A stretch of 64,000 nucleotides of DNA, taken from Salvelinus alpinus (Eukaryota; Chordata; Actinopteri; Salmoniformes; Salmonidae). The position numbers and the translations under genes are program-made. Below are positions 30,807 through 43,205 of this stretch, in pieces. The DNA is taken from NCBI RefSeq assembly GCF_045679555.1, contig NC_092087.1:80817585-80881584 (forward strand), in the 5' to 3' direction. The notes under the pieces are model-generated. The model saw only the letters and a program-made list of their open reading frames with translations. It was not told where the DNA came from and ran no database searches. Each line of letters starts with the position of its first letter. Position 1 is the first letter of the stretch.

Positions 30807-30863
30807 GTAGCAGCAGCAGTAGTAGTAGCAGTAGTAGTAGTAGTAGTAGTAGTAGTAGCAGTA
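30391..30863. repeat. Imperfect (AGT/AGC)n trinucleotide array, about 470 bp
   Basis: AGT, AGC and occasional AAT, GTT or AGG triplets in strict 3-bp phase. Frames on both strands stay open because of this (Val/Ala, Thr/Ala, Tyr/Cys runs); they are not genes. Confidence 0.95.
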
Positions 30864-30871
30864 TTGTACAC

Positions 30872-31034
30872 CACAGGAGGTTGGTGGCACCTTAATTGTG
30901 GAGGACAGGCTCATGGTAATTGTGGGAGCGGTATCAGTGGAATGGTATCAAATACATCAAACACATGGTTTTCATTTAACTCTCTCCGTTCCAGCCATTA
31001 TTATGAGCTGTCCTCCCCTCAGCAGCCTCCACTG
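30872..31034 (-). mobile_element. MITE family A copy 3, reverse orientation
   Basis: It begins CACAGGAGGTTGGTGGCACC and ends CAGCAGCCTCCACTG. It sits 8 bp from the trinucleotide array, splitting the 125-bp unit family. Confidence 0.8.
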
Positions 31035-31462
31035 TTGTACACATCCTCCACTGGTTTTCAACTCTCATTTGTCTTACTTTGTAATGTGGCGCAAGAACAT
31101 AGAACCATACTGTCTAGATTAGATTCATAGTACTTCCCCAATAGGCATTTTAGGCAGGCTAGCTAATAGAAGTGTAGAACGTTTTCTACTCATTTAGAAT
31201 TCTCCATGGATTTTGAAGGATTAGGTTTAAAGCACAACTTTGAATTGGATTATGTGTTTGGATAGTATTAGCTGACTGCAGTTGGGCACTCAGTAGTACA
31301 GTATGCACTGTGTGTGTGTCTGTGCACGTGTGTGTAAGTGTGTGTCTGTGTCTGTGTCTTTGTGTGGACAGATGCGGCGGCTGTGTACAGAATATTACCA
31401 CCACCAGTCTTAGTGACACCACGCGTCCGGTCATTTGTCACTGTCTGTCCCCAGGTCATTGT

Positions 31463-31890
31463 CTGAGGGCCACAGTATACCCACTGACCTGAGGGCCACA
31501 GTATACCCACTGACCTGAGGGCCACAGTATACCCACTGACCTGAGGGCCACAGTATACCCACTGACCTGAGGACCACAGTATACCCACTGACCTGAGGGC
31601 CACAGTATACCCACTGACCTGAGGGCCACAGTATACCCACTGACCTGAGGGCCACAGTATACCCACTGACCTGAGGGCCACAGTATACCCACTGACCTGA
31701 GGGCCACAGTATACCCACTGACCTGAGGACCACAGTATACCCACTGACCTGAGGGCCACAGTATACCCACTGACCTGAGGGCCACAGTATACCCACTGAC
31801 CTGAGGGCCACAGTATACCCACTGACCTGAGGGCCACAGTATACCCACTCACCTGAGGGCCACAGTATACCCACTCACCTGAGGGCCACA
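31463..31890. repeat. 26-bp minisatellite, array 1 (about 16 copies)
   Basis: The unit is CTGAGGGCCACAGTATACCC followed by ACTGAC. Variants are GAGGACC (two units) and CACTCACC (last two). Three overlapping minus-strand frames stay open because the unit has no stop in any of them. Confidence 0.97.
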
Positions 31891-33157
31891 GTGACTCCTA
31901 TATAATAACGTCTGTTTCTGTCCATCGTTTATATCACCTCCTGTTTTCTGTACGTCATGGAGACTTTACCATAGTCATACAATCAAGAGTTTTGTGTTGC
32001 TCCTGAGGGACAGTCATTTTCTGCATGTCGTCTCTTCTCTTCATAATGAACAGTAGCCTAAGCTCTATAGTTCACATTCAGAAAAGGAAGTGTATATATA
32101 CAGTGGGGAGAACAAGTATTTGATACACTGCCGATTTTGCAGGTTTTCCTACTTATCATAGGTACACTTCAACTGTGAGAGACGGAATCTAAAACAAAAA
32201 TCCAGAAAATCACATTGTATGATTTTTAAGTAATTAATTTGCACTCCCCACTGTATATATATATTGCTGCAGTGGTATGACAATGTCACGATGGTTACTC
32301 TGAAACGCAATCCTGAGGTGGTCTATGACCAGTACCTCCTGACCATGTGATCTGATCAGGACACACTCTGGGCCAGGTTATACGGGCCTGGTTCTGAACT
32401 ATAACTAAGATCTCTTGTGTTTTTACACATGATGATGTTTATTGTCATGAGTCTTGTCATGAGTATTGTCATAAATAGGCCAGCTGCAAAGTCAATATTG
32501 GCTATATTGTAAAATGTTATGAAAACAAAAATGTGCTTTTTGGTCTTAATTTAAGGTTAGCGTTATGCATTAGGGTTAGCAGTGTGGTTAAGGTTACGGT
32601 TGGGTATAGAATCAGATTTTATGACTTCATGGCTGTGCCAGCTAGTGACCACTCTGCAGAACTGCCTCCAGAAGAATATTCATGACTAAAAACGTTAACC
32701 TACTGTTTTTACGGTGCTCTTTAAATGCCACTCACGATATTTCCTCTGACAATCTATCTGTAATGGAAGGCTATCTGAAACACCTTTGTTACAACACTAC
32801 AAAGGATGGGTTGGAAAAGTCTAGATAGTAACGGCTGGCTTTAGAGATACCAGAGGATTGGGAGCAGTGTTAGAGCCTCATTATGTTCATGTACGTCAGT
32901 CTCTTCCCGCTGCCAAAAAACACAGAACAAACCTTTTTGGAGGATGGAATTAATTGTGTGTATGTGTTAATGTGTGTGTGTTCTGTGATGATGTGGTGTC
33001 CTCCAGCCTGAGTGTGTGTGTGTTTTTGTGACGATGTGGTGTCCTCCAGCCTGAGTGTGTGTGTGTTTTTGTGACGATTGAGTGGTGTACTCCAGCCGGC
33101 CTCGTCGCCATGGGATTATCCTCTAAGCGGTTTCCACAACATTATTTCATTTTTTTG

Positions 33158-33197
<40 letters not shown>

Positions 33198-33276
33198 TGC
33201 CTCCGCTGCCACAGTCCACACACTCACGCATGTGCGTGGGCAAACACACACGTTACAACAAGCCAACCGGCCATGA
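31570..33276. repeat. 1,703-bp tandem duplication, copy 1
   Basis: Every landmark recurs at exactly +1703: GTGACTCCTATATAATAACG (31891/33594), the Tc1-like MITE (32100/33803) and CCAGCCGGC (33092/34795). Only two or three substitutions were noted (TTCACATT/TCCACATT; GGCCTCG/GGCATCG). The left boundary falls inside the 26-bp array, so it is approximate. Confidence 0.9.
32100..32254. mobile_element. Tc1/mariner-type MITE, copy 1
   Basis: The left end is CAGTGGGGAGAACAAGTATT, TGATACACTGCC; the right end is TTTGCACTCCCCACTG. The interior (CATAGGTACACTTCAACTGT) is recognisable as the end of a longer fish Tc1-like element as recalled. Flanking TATATA makes TA target duplication likely. Confidence 0.75.
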
Positions 33277-33280
33277 TCAC

Positions 33281-33593
33281 AGTATACCCACTGACCTGAG
33301 GGCCACAGTATACCCACTGACCTGAGGGCCACAGTATACCCACTGACCTGAGGGCCACAGTATACCCACTGACCTGAGGGCCACAGTATACCCACTGACC
33401 TGAGGGCCACAGTATACCCACTGACCTGAGGACCACAGTATACCCACTGACCTGAGGGCCACAGTATACCCACTGACCTGAGGGCCACAGTATACCCACT
33501 GACCTGAGGGCCACAGTATACCCACTGACCTGAGGGCCACAGTATACCCACTCACCTGAGGGCCACAGTATACCCACTCACCTGAGGGCCACA
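33281..33593. repeat. 26-bp minisatellite, array 2 (about 12 copies)
   Basis: The same unit as 31463-31890. It has one GAGGACC variant, placed as in the right-hand part of array 1, so it matches the right 12 units of array 1. Confidence 0.95.
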
Positions 33594-33802
33594 GTGACTC
33601 CTATATAATAACGTCTGTTTCTGTCCATCGTTTATATCACCTCCTGTTTTCTGTACGTCATGGAGACTTTACCATAGTCATACAATCAAGAGTTTTGTGT
33701 TGCTCCTGAGGGACAGTCATTTTCTGCATGTCGTCTCTTCTCTTCATAATGAACAGTAGCCTAAGCTCTATAGTCCACATTCAGAAAAGGAAGTGTATAT
33801 AT

Positions 33803-33957
33803 ACAGTGGGGAGAACAAGTATTTGATACACTGCCGATTTTGCAGGTTTTCCTACTTATCATAGGTACACTTCAACTGTGAGAGACGGAATCTAAAACAA
33901 AAATCCAGAAAATCACATTGTATGATTTTTAAGTAATTAATTTGCACTCCCCACTGT
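33803..33957. mobile_element. Tc1/mariner-type MITE, copy 2 (within the tandem duplication)
   Basis: Identical in structure to 32100-32254; it arose by the segment duplication, not by a second insertion. Confidence 0.75.
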
Positions 33958-34860
33958 ATATATATATTGCTGCAGTGGTATGACAATGTCACGATGGTTA
34001 CTCTGAAACGCAATCCTGAGGTGGTCTATGACCAGTACCTCCTGACCATGTGATCTGATCAGGACACACTCTGGGCCAGGTTATACGGGCCTGGTTCTGA
34101 ACTATAACTAAGATCTCTTGTGTTTTTACACATGATGATGTTTATTGTCATGAGTCTTGTCATGAGTATTGTCATAAATAGGCCAGCTGCAAAGTCAATA
34201 TTGGCTATATTGTAAAATGTTATGAAAACAAAAATGTGCTTTTTGGTCTTAATTTAAGGTTAGCGTTATGCATTAGGGTTAGCAGTGTGGTTAAGGTTAC
34301 GGTTGGGTATAGAATCAGATTTTATGACTTCATGGCTGTGCCAGCTAGTGACCACTCTGCAGAACTGCCTCCAGAAGAATATTCATGACTAAAAACGTTA
34401 ACCTACTGTTTTTACGGTGCTCTTTAAATGCCACTCACGATATTTCCTCTGACAATCTATCTGTAATGGAAGGCTATCTGAAACACCTTTGTTACAACAC
34501 TACAAAGGATGGGTTGGAAAAGTCTAGATAGTAACGGCTGGCTTTAGAGATACCAGAGGATTGGGAGCAGTGTTAGAGCCTCATTATGTTCATGTACGTC
34601 AGTCTCTTCCCGCTGCCAAAAAACACAGAACAAACCTTTTTGGAGGATGGAATTAATTGTGTGTATGTGTTAATGTGTGTGTGTTCTGTGATGATGTGGT
34701 GTCCTCCAGCCTGAGTGTGTGTGTGTTTTTGTGACGATGTGGTGTCCTCCAGCCTGAGTGTGTGTGTGTTTTTGTGACGATTGAGTGGTGTACTCCAGCC
34801 GGCATCGTCGCCATGGGATTATCCTCTAAGCGGTTTCCACAACATTATTTCATTTTTTTG

Positions 34861-34900
<40 letters not shown>

Positions 34901-35143
34901 TGCCTCCGCTGCCACAGTCCACACACTCACGCATGTGCGTGGGCAAACACACACGTTACAACAAGCCAACCGGCCATGCAAACAAACGGTGAAAGTCTAA
35001 ATGCAATCCCATTTAAATTGTGGGATCTGGGCTGGGTGAAATCCCAAATGAAAACACAGCAGGCGTTGACCTAGACAGCTCTTTTAATGCTCTCATCTGT
35101 TGTTGCTTATTTTAGGACGTTGTCTAAATCACAGCCAGCCGCT

Positions 35144-35306
<163 letters not shown>

Positions 35307-35564
35307 TTACAGTGTCAAAAAAAATTATCCTCACAAAAAACAAGCAGGTTCTTACTAGTGCCTATTAAAATGAGTTTGATGCCCCAACCTTCTTTTATTT
35401 GTGTTGTCACAACATTGTCACATGGTAGTGTCATTATAAACAACCTTCTCACAACCTATGTGCAACGTTGTGACAACTTCATTTGTTAGTAGGGGCGAAT
35501 ATTATTTATACGTCAGAGCATTGGAATGATGATTCAATTCAATGATATAGCAGTCAATCATCAA

Positions 35565-35697
35565 CCTGGGTTGAATTCGCTACGTCCCAAACGGGCAAAA
35601 AATGGGTGAAACAGGGAGGGACAACCTGAACTTGTCCAATAGGAAGCTTGTTTTTGTTTTCTGTTGCAAAACATTTTGTTACGGTGTATTATGACCC
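35565..35697. mobile_element. MITE family B copy 1 (GGTTGAATTCGCTACGTCCC ... TATTATGACCC)
   Basis: The inside carries AACAGGGAGGGACAACCTGA and ACTTGTCCAATAGGAAGCTT, matching in inverted orientation the element at 45601-45761. The termini are diverged inverted repeats (GGGTTGAATTC / TATTATGACCC). Confidence 0.65.
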
Positions 35698-35924
35698 TGA
35701 TGTAGCCTACCACCAGACATGATGACTTTGCAGTATCACATTCAGTATGTGGATTGACATGCAGTGTAGGATAGTGCTGGCGGGTCTTCTCCATCCATTT
35801 AAGGACAGATAAGTCTGCGGCTAAATCGTGTTTTCTGCCTTGGTAATCACATGTTCTGGATATTGGCTTAAGCTGCTCAGATGATCAGGAGAGAAAGGCT
35901 GTGGGAGAAAAGGGTTACAGTGAA

Positions 35925-35972
35925 TGCATCCAAAATAGCACCCTCTTCCCTATATAGTGCACAATGGGCCTT
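35925..35972. mobile_element. Left half of a palindromic MITE split by a LINE
   Basis: TGCATCCAAAATAGCACCCT, then CTTCCCTATATAGTGCAC, is the left arm of the element also seen at 9506. The matching right arm is at 40170-40212 on the far side of the LINE. Confidence 0.7.
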
Positions 35973-36385
35973 GAGTAATCAAATCAAATCAAATTTTATT
36001 TGTCACATGCGCAGATGTAGACCTTACAGTGAAATGCTTACTTACAAGCCCTTAACCAACAATGCAGTTTTAAGAAAATCCCTAAAAAAGTAAGAGATAA
36101 GAATAACAAATAATTAAAGAGCAGCAGTAAATAACAATAGTGGGGCTATATACAGGGTGTACCGGTACAGAGTCAATGTGTCAATGTCCGGGGGCACCGG
36201 TGTCGAGGTAATTGAGGTACTTATGTACATGTAGGTAGAGTTATTAAAGTGCAAATATTCTGGGTAGCCATTTGATTAGCGGTTCAGGAGTCTTATGGCT
36301 TGGGGTAGAAGCTGTCTGCCTCTTGGACCTAGACTTGGCGCTCAGGTACCGCTTGCTGTGCGGTAGCAGAGAGAACAGTCTATGA

Positions 36386-38831
36386 CTAGGGTGGCTGGAG
36401 TCTTTGACAATTTTTAGGGCCTTCCTCTGACACCGCCTGGTATAGAGGTCCTAGATGGCAGGAAGCTTTGCCCCGGTGATGTACTGGGCCGTACGCACTA
36501 TCCTCTGTAGTGCCTTGCGGTCGGAGGCCTAGCAGTTGCCACACCAGGCAGTGATGCAACCCGTCAGGATGCTCTCGATGGTGCAGCTGTAAAACATTTT
36601 TGAGGATCTGAGGACCCATGCCAAATCTTTTCAGTCTCCTGAGGGGGAATATGTTTTGTTGTGCCCTCTTCACAACTGTCTTGGTGTGCTTGGACGATGT
36701 TAGTTTGTTGGTGATGTGGACACCAAGGAACTTGAAGCTCTCAACCTATTCCACTACAGCCCCGTCGATGAGAATGGGGGCATGCTCGGTCCTCCTTTTC
36801 CTTTAGTCCACAATCATCTCCTTTGTCTTGATCACGTTTAGGGAGAGGTTGTTGTCCTTGCACCACACGGTCAGGTCTCTGACCTCCTCCCTATAGGCTG
36901 TCTCATCGTTGTCGGTGATCAGGCCTACCACTGTTGTGTCATCAGCAAACTTAATGATGGTGTTGGAGTCGTGCCTGGCGTGAACGAATGAGTGAATAGG
37001 GAGTATAGGAGGAGACTGAGCATGCACCCCTGATGGGCCCCCATGTTGAGGATCAGCGTGGTGGGTGTGTTGTTACATACCCTTACCACCTGGGGGCGCC
37101 CCGTCAGGAAGTACAGGATCCAGTTGCAGAGGGAGGTGTTTAGTCCCAGGGCCTTAGCTTAGCGATGACGTTGAGGGCACTATGGTGTTGAGCTGAGCTG
37201 TAGTCAATGAATAGCATTCTCACATGGATGTTCTTTTTGTCCAGGTGGGAAAGGGCAGTGTGGAGTGCAATAGAGATTGCATCATCTGTGGATCTGTTGT
37301 TACGGTATGCAAATTGGAGTGGGTCTAGGGTTTCTGGGATAATGGTGTTGATGTGAAAAATGACCAGCCTTTCAAAGCATTTCATGGCTACAGACGTGAG
37401 TGCTACGGGTCGGTAGTCATTTAGGCAGGTTATCTTAGTGTTCTTGGGCACAGGGACTATTGTGGTCTGCTTGAAACATGTTGGTATTACAAACTCAGAC
37501 AGCGAGAGGTTGAAAATGTCAGTGAAGACACTTGCCAGTTGGTCAGTGCATGCTCAGAGTACACGTCCCGGTAATCCGTCTGGCCCAGCGGCCTTGTGAA
37601 TGTTGACCTGTTTAAAGTTCTTACTCACATCGGCTGCGGAGAGCGTGATCACACAGTCATCCGGATCAGCTGATGCTCTCATGCATGTTTCAGTTTTACT
37701 TGCCTCGAAGCGAGCATAGAAGTTATTTAGCTCGTCTGGTAGGCTCATGTCACTGGACAGCTCTCAGCTGTGCTTCCCTTTGTAGTCTTTAATAGTTTGC
37801 AAGCCCTGCCACATATGACGAGCGTCGGAGCCGGTGTAGTACAATTCGATCTTAGTCCTGTATTGATGCTTTGCCTGTTTGATGGTTTGTCAGAGGGCAT
37901 AGCGGGATTTCTTATAAGTTTCCGAGTTAGAGTAGCGCTCCTTGAAAGCAGCAGCTCTATACTTTAGCTCAGTGCGAATGTTGCCTGTAATCCATGGCTT
38001 CTGGTTGGGATATGTACGTACAGTCACTGTGGGGACGGCGTCCTCGATGCACTTATTGATGAAGCCAGTGACATATGTGGTGTACTCCTCAATGCCATCG
38101 GAAGAATCCCGGAACATATTCCAGTCTGTGCTAGCAAAACAGTTCTGTAGTTTAGCATCTGCTTCATCTGACCACTTTTTTATAGACCGAGTCACTGGTG
38201 CTTCCTGCTTTAATTTTTGCTTGTAAGCAGGAATCAGGAGGAAAGAGTTATGGTCAGATTTTCCAAATGGAGGGCGAGGGAGAGCTTTGTAAGCGTCTCT
38301 GTGTGTGGAGTAAAGGTGGTCTAGAATTATTTTCCCTTTGGTTGCACATTTAACATGCTGATAGAAATTAGGTAAAACTGATTTAAGTTTCCCTGCATTA
38401 AAGTCCCCGGCCACTAGGAGCTTCGCCTCCGGATGAGCATTTTCCTGTTTGCTTATGGTGGAATACAGATCATTGAGTGCGGTTTTAGTGCCAGCTTCGG
38501 TCTGTGGTGGTATGTAGACAGCTATGAAAAATACAGATGAAAACACTCTAGATAGATAGTGTGGTCTACAGCTTATCATGAGATACTCTACTTCAGGCGA
38601 GCAAAACCCTGAGACTTCCTTAGATATCGTGCACCAGCTATTGTTAACAAATATGCATAGGCCCCCACCCCGTGTCTTACGAGAGGCTGCTGTTTTGTCC
38701 TGCCAATAGAGTGTATAACTCGCCAGCTGTATGTTCTTAATGTCGTCGTTGAGCCACGACTCGGTGAAACATAAGATATTACAGTTTGGTAGGATGGTTG
38801 GTAGGATATACGTGCTTTCAGTTTGTCCCAT
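36386..38831 (-). pseudogene. LINE ORF2-like endonuclease/reverse transcriptase, broken
   Basis: The longest intact piece is the 313-residue endonuclease-like frame (37890-38831), which lacks the first part of the domain; that part continues in another frame near 38829-38908, implying a frameshift. The reverse transcriptase is split by stops near 37450-37560 and 36800. The catalytic pair is read as FIDYSSA and FADD. No functional protein is expected. Confidence 0.8.
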
Positions 38832-38939
38832 TTATTTTCCAGCGAATGAACGTTAGCTAGCAGAACGGATGGCAAGGGCAGATTAGCCACTCGTCGCCTG
38901 ATCCTCACAAGGCATCCTGATCTCTTTCCGCGAAACCTA

Positions 38940-39900
38940 CACTACCATTCAAAAGTTTGGGGTTACTTAGAAATGTCCTTGTTTTTGAAAAAACAAAAAC
39001 AATTTTGTCCATTAAAATAACATCAAATTGATCAGAAATAAGGTGTAGACATTGCTAATGTTGTAAATGACTATTGTAGCTGGAAATGGCAGATTTTTTA
39101 TGGAATATCTACATAGGCGTACAGAGGCCTATTATCAGCCACCATCACTCCTGTGTTCCAATGGCACGTTGTGTTAGCTAATCCAAGTTTATCATTTTAA
39201 AAGGCTAATTGATCATTAGAAAGCCCTTTTGCAATTATGTTAGCACAGCTGAAAACTGTTGTCCTGATTAAAGAAGCAATAAAACTGGCCTTCTTCAGAC
39301 TAGTTGAATATCTGGAGCATCAGCATTTGTGGGTTCGATTACAGGCTCAAAATGGCCAGAAACAAAGAACTTTCTTCTGAAACTCGTCAGTCTATTCTTG
39401 TTCTGAGAAATGAAGGCTATTCCATGCGAGAAATTGCCAAGAAACTGAAGATCTCGTACAACGCTGTGCACTACTCCCTTCACAGAACAGCGCAAACTGT
39501 TTCTAACCAGAATAGAAAGAGGAGTGAGAGGCCCCGGTGCACAACTGATCAAGAGGACAAGTACATTAGAGTGTCTAGTTTGAGAAACAGACGCCTCACA
39601 AGTCCTCAACTGGCAGCTTCATTAAATAGTACCCGCAAAACACCAGTCTCGATGTCAACAGTGAAGAGGCGACTCCGGGATGAACACAGGAGTGATGGTT
39701 GCTGATAATGGGCCTCTGTACTCCTATGTAGATATTCCATAAAAAATCTGCCGTTTCCAGCTACGATAGTCATTTACAACATTAACAATGTCCACACTGT
39801 ATTTCTGATCAATTTGATGTTATTTTAATGGACAAAAAAATTGCTTTTCTTTCAAAAACAAGGACATTTCTAAGTGGCCCCAAACTTTTGAACTGTAGTG
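38940..39900 (+). mobile_element. Tc1-like transposon, internally deleted, inserted in the LINE at a TA
   Basis: The terminal inverted repeats are CACTACCATTCAAAAGTTTG, GGGTTACTTAGAAATGTCC on the left and GGACATTTCTAAGTGGCCCC, AAACTTTTGAACTGTAGTG on the right, flanked by TA (38938-38939, 39901-39902). At 961 bp it is shorter than the usual ~1.6 kb of an autonomous element, because the catalytic half of the transposase is missing. Subterminal repeats (ATGGAATATCTACATAGGCG / CTATGTAGATATTCCATAAA) remain. Confidence 0.93.
39352..39705 (+). pseudogene. Truncated Tc1-like transposase: paired/HTH DNA-binding part only
   Basis: The open frame starts MARNKELSSETRQSILVLRN and contains the first helix-turn-helix (GYSMREIAKKLKISYNAVHY), a GRPR-hook-like basic stretch (RKRSERPRCTTDQED) and the second HTH (SPQLAASLN...VSMSTVKRRLRD). 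It stops after 117 residues at DEHRSDGC, where a full transposase (about 340 residues) would continue into the DDE domain. The frame itself is uninterrupted. Catalysis is impossible, but DNA binding could be retained. Confidence 0.85.
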
Positions 39901-40169
39901 TACTTTTCCTTTTCCAGCGAATCACAGGGATCTGGGTCTGGTTGGGTGTCTGGAGGATATCCCTCGTGTCCAACTAATTGAAGAAGAACTCCTCATCCAA
40001 TTTGAGGTGAATAATCCCAGTTCTGATGTCCAGAAGCTCTTTTCGGTCGTAAGAGACGTTAGCAGCAACATTATGTACAAAACAATTTACGAACAACGCG
40101 AAAAAACAAACAAAATAGCATGGTTGGTTAAGAGCCGATAAGACGGCAGCCCTACCATCTTGGTTGTCA

Positions 40170-40212
40170 GTGGATGCACTACAAAGGGAATAGGGTGCCA
40201 TTTGGGACACCG
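40170..40212. mobile_element. Right half of the palindromic MITE split by the LINE
   Basis: GATGCACTACAAAGGGAATA, then GGGTGCCATTTGGGACAC, is complementary to the left arm at 35925-35972. Confidence 0.7.
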
Positions 40213-40576
40213 AGAGTGCGTGAAGCCCCAGTGATAATGGGAGATTGCTAATGCAGACTGTCTGGCAGTAGTCACAGAGGGACAGGGTTTAATAGGTTGA
40301 GTGGAGGTTTCTGACAATACTCTGTAGGTGTAAAAAGCGTTTTTCACTCCCCTGTCTCCTCTCCCCCTCTCTCTCTTTCCCTTACCCTCTCTCTCTCTCT
40401 CCCTTCTCCCTCCCTCCCTCCGGTGCAAAGGGGAAGCCTGTGGTTCAGCAGCCTTCCTCTCTCCCTCTATCTCTCACTCTCTGTGACCTTGGGATATACT
40501 CCCCTTTGACTTGAGCTCTAAATATAGCAGCAGACCAATACCTCCCCTCCTGTTTACCCACGATACCTTTCCCCAT

Positions 40577-40745
40577 TAATTTAGCAGATGCTCTTATCCA
40601 GAGCGACTTACAGGAGCAATTAGGGTTAAGTGTCTTGCTCAAGGGCACATCAACAGATGTTTCACCTAGTCGGCTCTGGGATTCAAACCATTGACCTTTC
40701 GGTTACTGGACCAACGCTCTTAACCGCTAGGCTACCTGCCACCCT
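40577..40745 (-). mobile_element. tRNA-derived SINE, reverse orientation, with TTAGCAGATGCTCTTATCCA end
   Basis: On the minus strand the head is GTAGCCTAGCGGTTAAGAGC, with a B-box-like GGTTTGAATCCCAGAGCC. The 3' end CTGTAAGTCGCTCTGGATAA, GAGCATCTGCTAAAT is typical of an abundant teleost SINE class. Confidence 0.8.
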
Positions 40746-41212
40746 CACATACACACACACACCTGTGTGCAAGCGTGCAAACACACACACACCTACACGC
40801 ACACACATCTGCGCACACGCACACGCATTCCAGAAATAAACTAATTTCAACGTCCCACCTGGCTGTCAATCATTGTTGAATGCTGAATTGTCTCTCTGAA
40901 ATTGAATTCGTCTAAATTGAGATTTTAGTTTCTGATCAATTTTTCCCGTGATATTACTTTCTCTAGAGTATTGCTTTATTTATGGATGCTCTTATTGTAT
41001 TTTGGGGGTCCAAGGTGAGCTTTATTGTAAAGATATACAGTACTGGCTGATGGAACCTATTTTTTTGTGCATATTGAGACAACTCTTTTACAATCTGTAC
41101 AATACTGTATTGGTTGTAGAGAAAGCATCCATTAGATTGAAGTCGTATTGCTGCCCTAGAATGTCTATAGTGCAGTGACGGAACAATTACTGTAGTCTGG
41201 CCTCTGCTCTGA

Positions 41213-41532
<320 letters not shown>

Positions 41533-41663
41533 CCTCTCTCTCTCTAGTCTCCACGCTCAGTCTGTCAGGGAAAAGTACCAGGATGTTTCTCTCTCTTCCT
41601 AATTGGCCGACAGTGTTGAATCACCTGTCTGAGGAGTAGCACCATCACAAAGCCTTGTTTCAG

Positions 41664-42880
<1,217 letters not shown>

Positions 42881-43205
42881 ACGGAGAGGGGGGGGGGGGG
42901 TTGAGAGAGGGGAGAGAGGATGGAGAGAGGTTGAAGAGAGGAGTGAGAGGAGAGAGAGGAGGGGAGAGATGATGGAGAGAGGGTAGAGAGAGGGGAGAGA
43001 GGATGGAGAGAGAATGGGGAGAGAGGGGAGAGAGGATGGAGAGAGGATGAAGAGAGAGGGTGGAGAGGATGGAGAGAGGGGAGAGAGGATGAAGAGAGAG
43101 GGGAGAGAGGATGAGAGAGAATGGAGAGAGAGGGGAGAGAGGATGGAGAGAGGATGAAGAGAGAGGGGAGAGAGGGTGGAGAGGATGGAGAGAGGGGAGA
43201 TACAG
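42881..43205. repeat. Purine-rich GGGGAGAGAGGATGGAGAGA-type minisatellite, about 320 bp
   Basis: Begins with a G run (42888-42900). It is nearly pure purine on the plus strand with a loose 18-22 bp period (GGGGAGAGAGGATGGAGAGA). Open Ser/Pro/Leu frames on the minus strand are artefacts. Confidence 0.92.

Larger units (their letters stand above)
33277..34979. repeat. 1,703-bp tandem duplication, copy 2
   Basis: It starts after GGCCATG at 33276 with a second 26-bp minisatellite array (33281-33593, about 12 units) and repeats copy 1, including the Tc1-type MITE (33803-33957) and the TG arrays (34864-34898 matches 33162-33195). It ends at GGCCATG 34979, where the sequence diverges from copy 1. 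Confidence 0.9.
35978..40168 (-). mobile_element. Long CR1/L2/Rex-type LINE copy, degenerate, interrupted by a Tc1-like element
   Basis: About 3.2 kb of LINE without the Tc1 insert. Minus-strand coding remnants in order: N-terminal segment (39974-40100, LLDIRTGIIHLKLDEEFFF); NLPLPSVLLANVHSLENKWD (about 38888-38829); apurinic endonuclease-like domain (37890-38831) with CFTESWLN, AGDFNAGK and SDHNSFL; reverse transcriptase fragments (36803-37451) with [27 protein letters not shown] and FADDTTVV; and a C-terminal part (36386-36673). Stops and frameshifts separate them, so it is inactive. The 3' end at 35978 has a (TTTGA)n-type tail. Family placement within CR1/L2/Rex1 is by motif only. Confidence 0.85.

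Noticed and set aside
30350-31130. Long Val/Ala and Thr/Ala open frames
   Set aside because: Trinucleotide repeat artefact on both strands.
31268-31874. Repeated VSGYTVALRSVGILWPSGQW-type proteins on the minus strand
   Set aside because: A 26-bp minisatellite without stops in three phases; the frame shifts every unit, so no stable protein repeat exists.
37890-38831. 313-residue frame as a host endonuclease gene
   Set aside because: CFTESWLN / AGDFN / SDHN motifs and linkage to reverse-transcriptase fragments show a LINE endonuclease domain.
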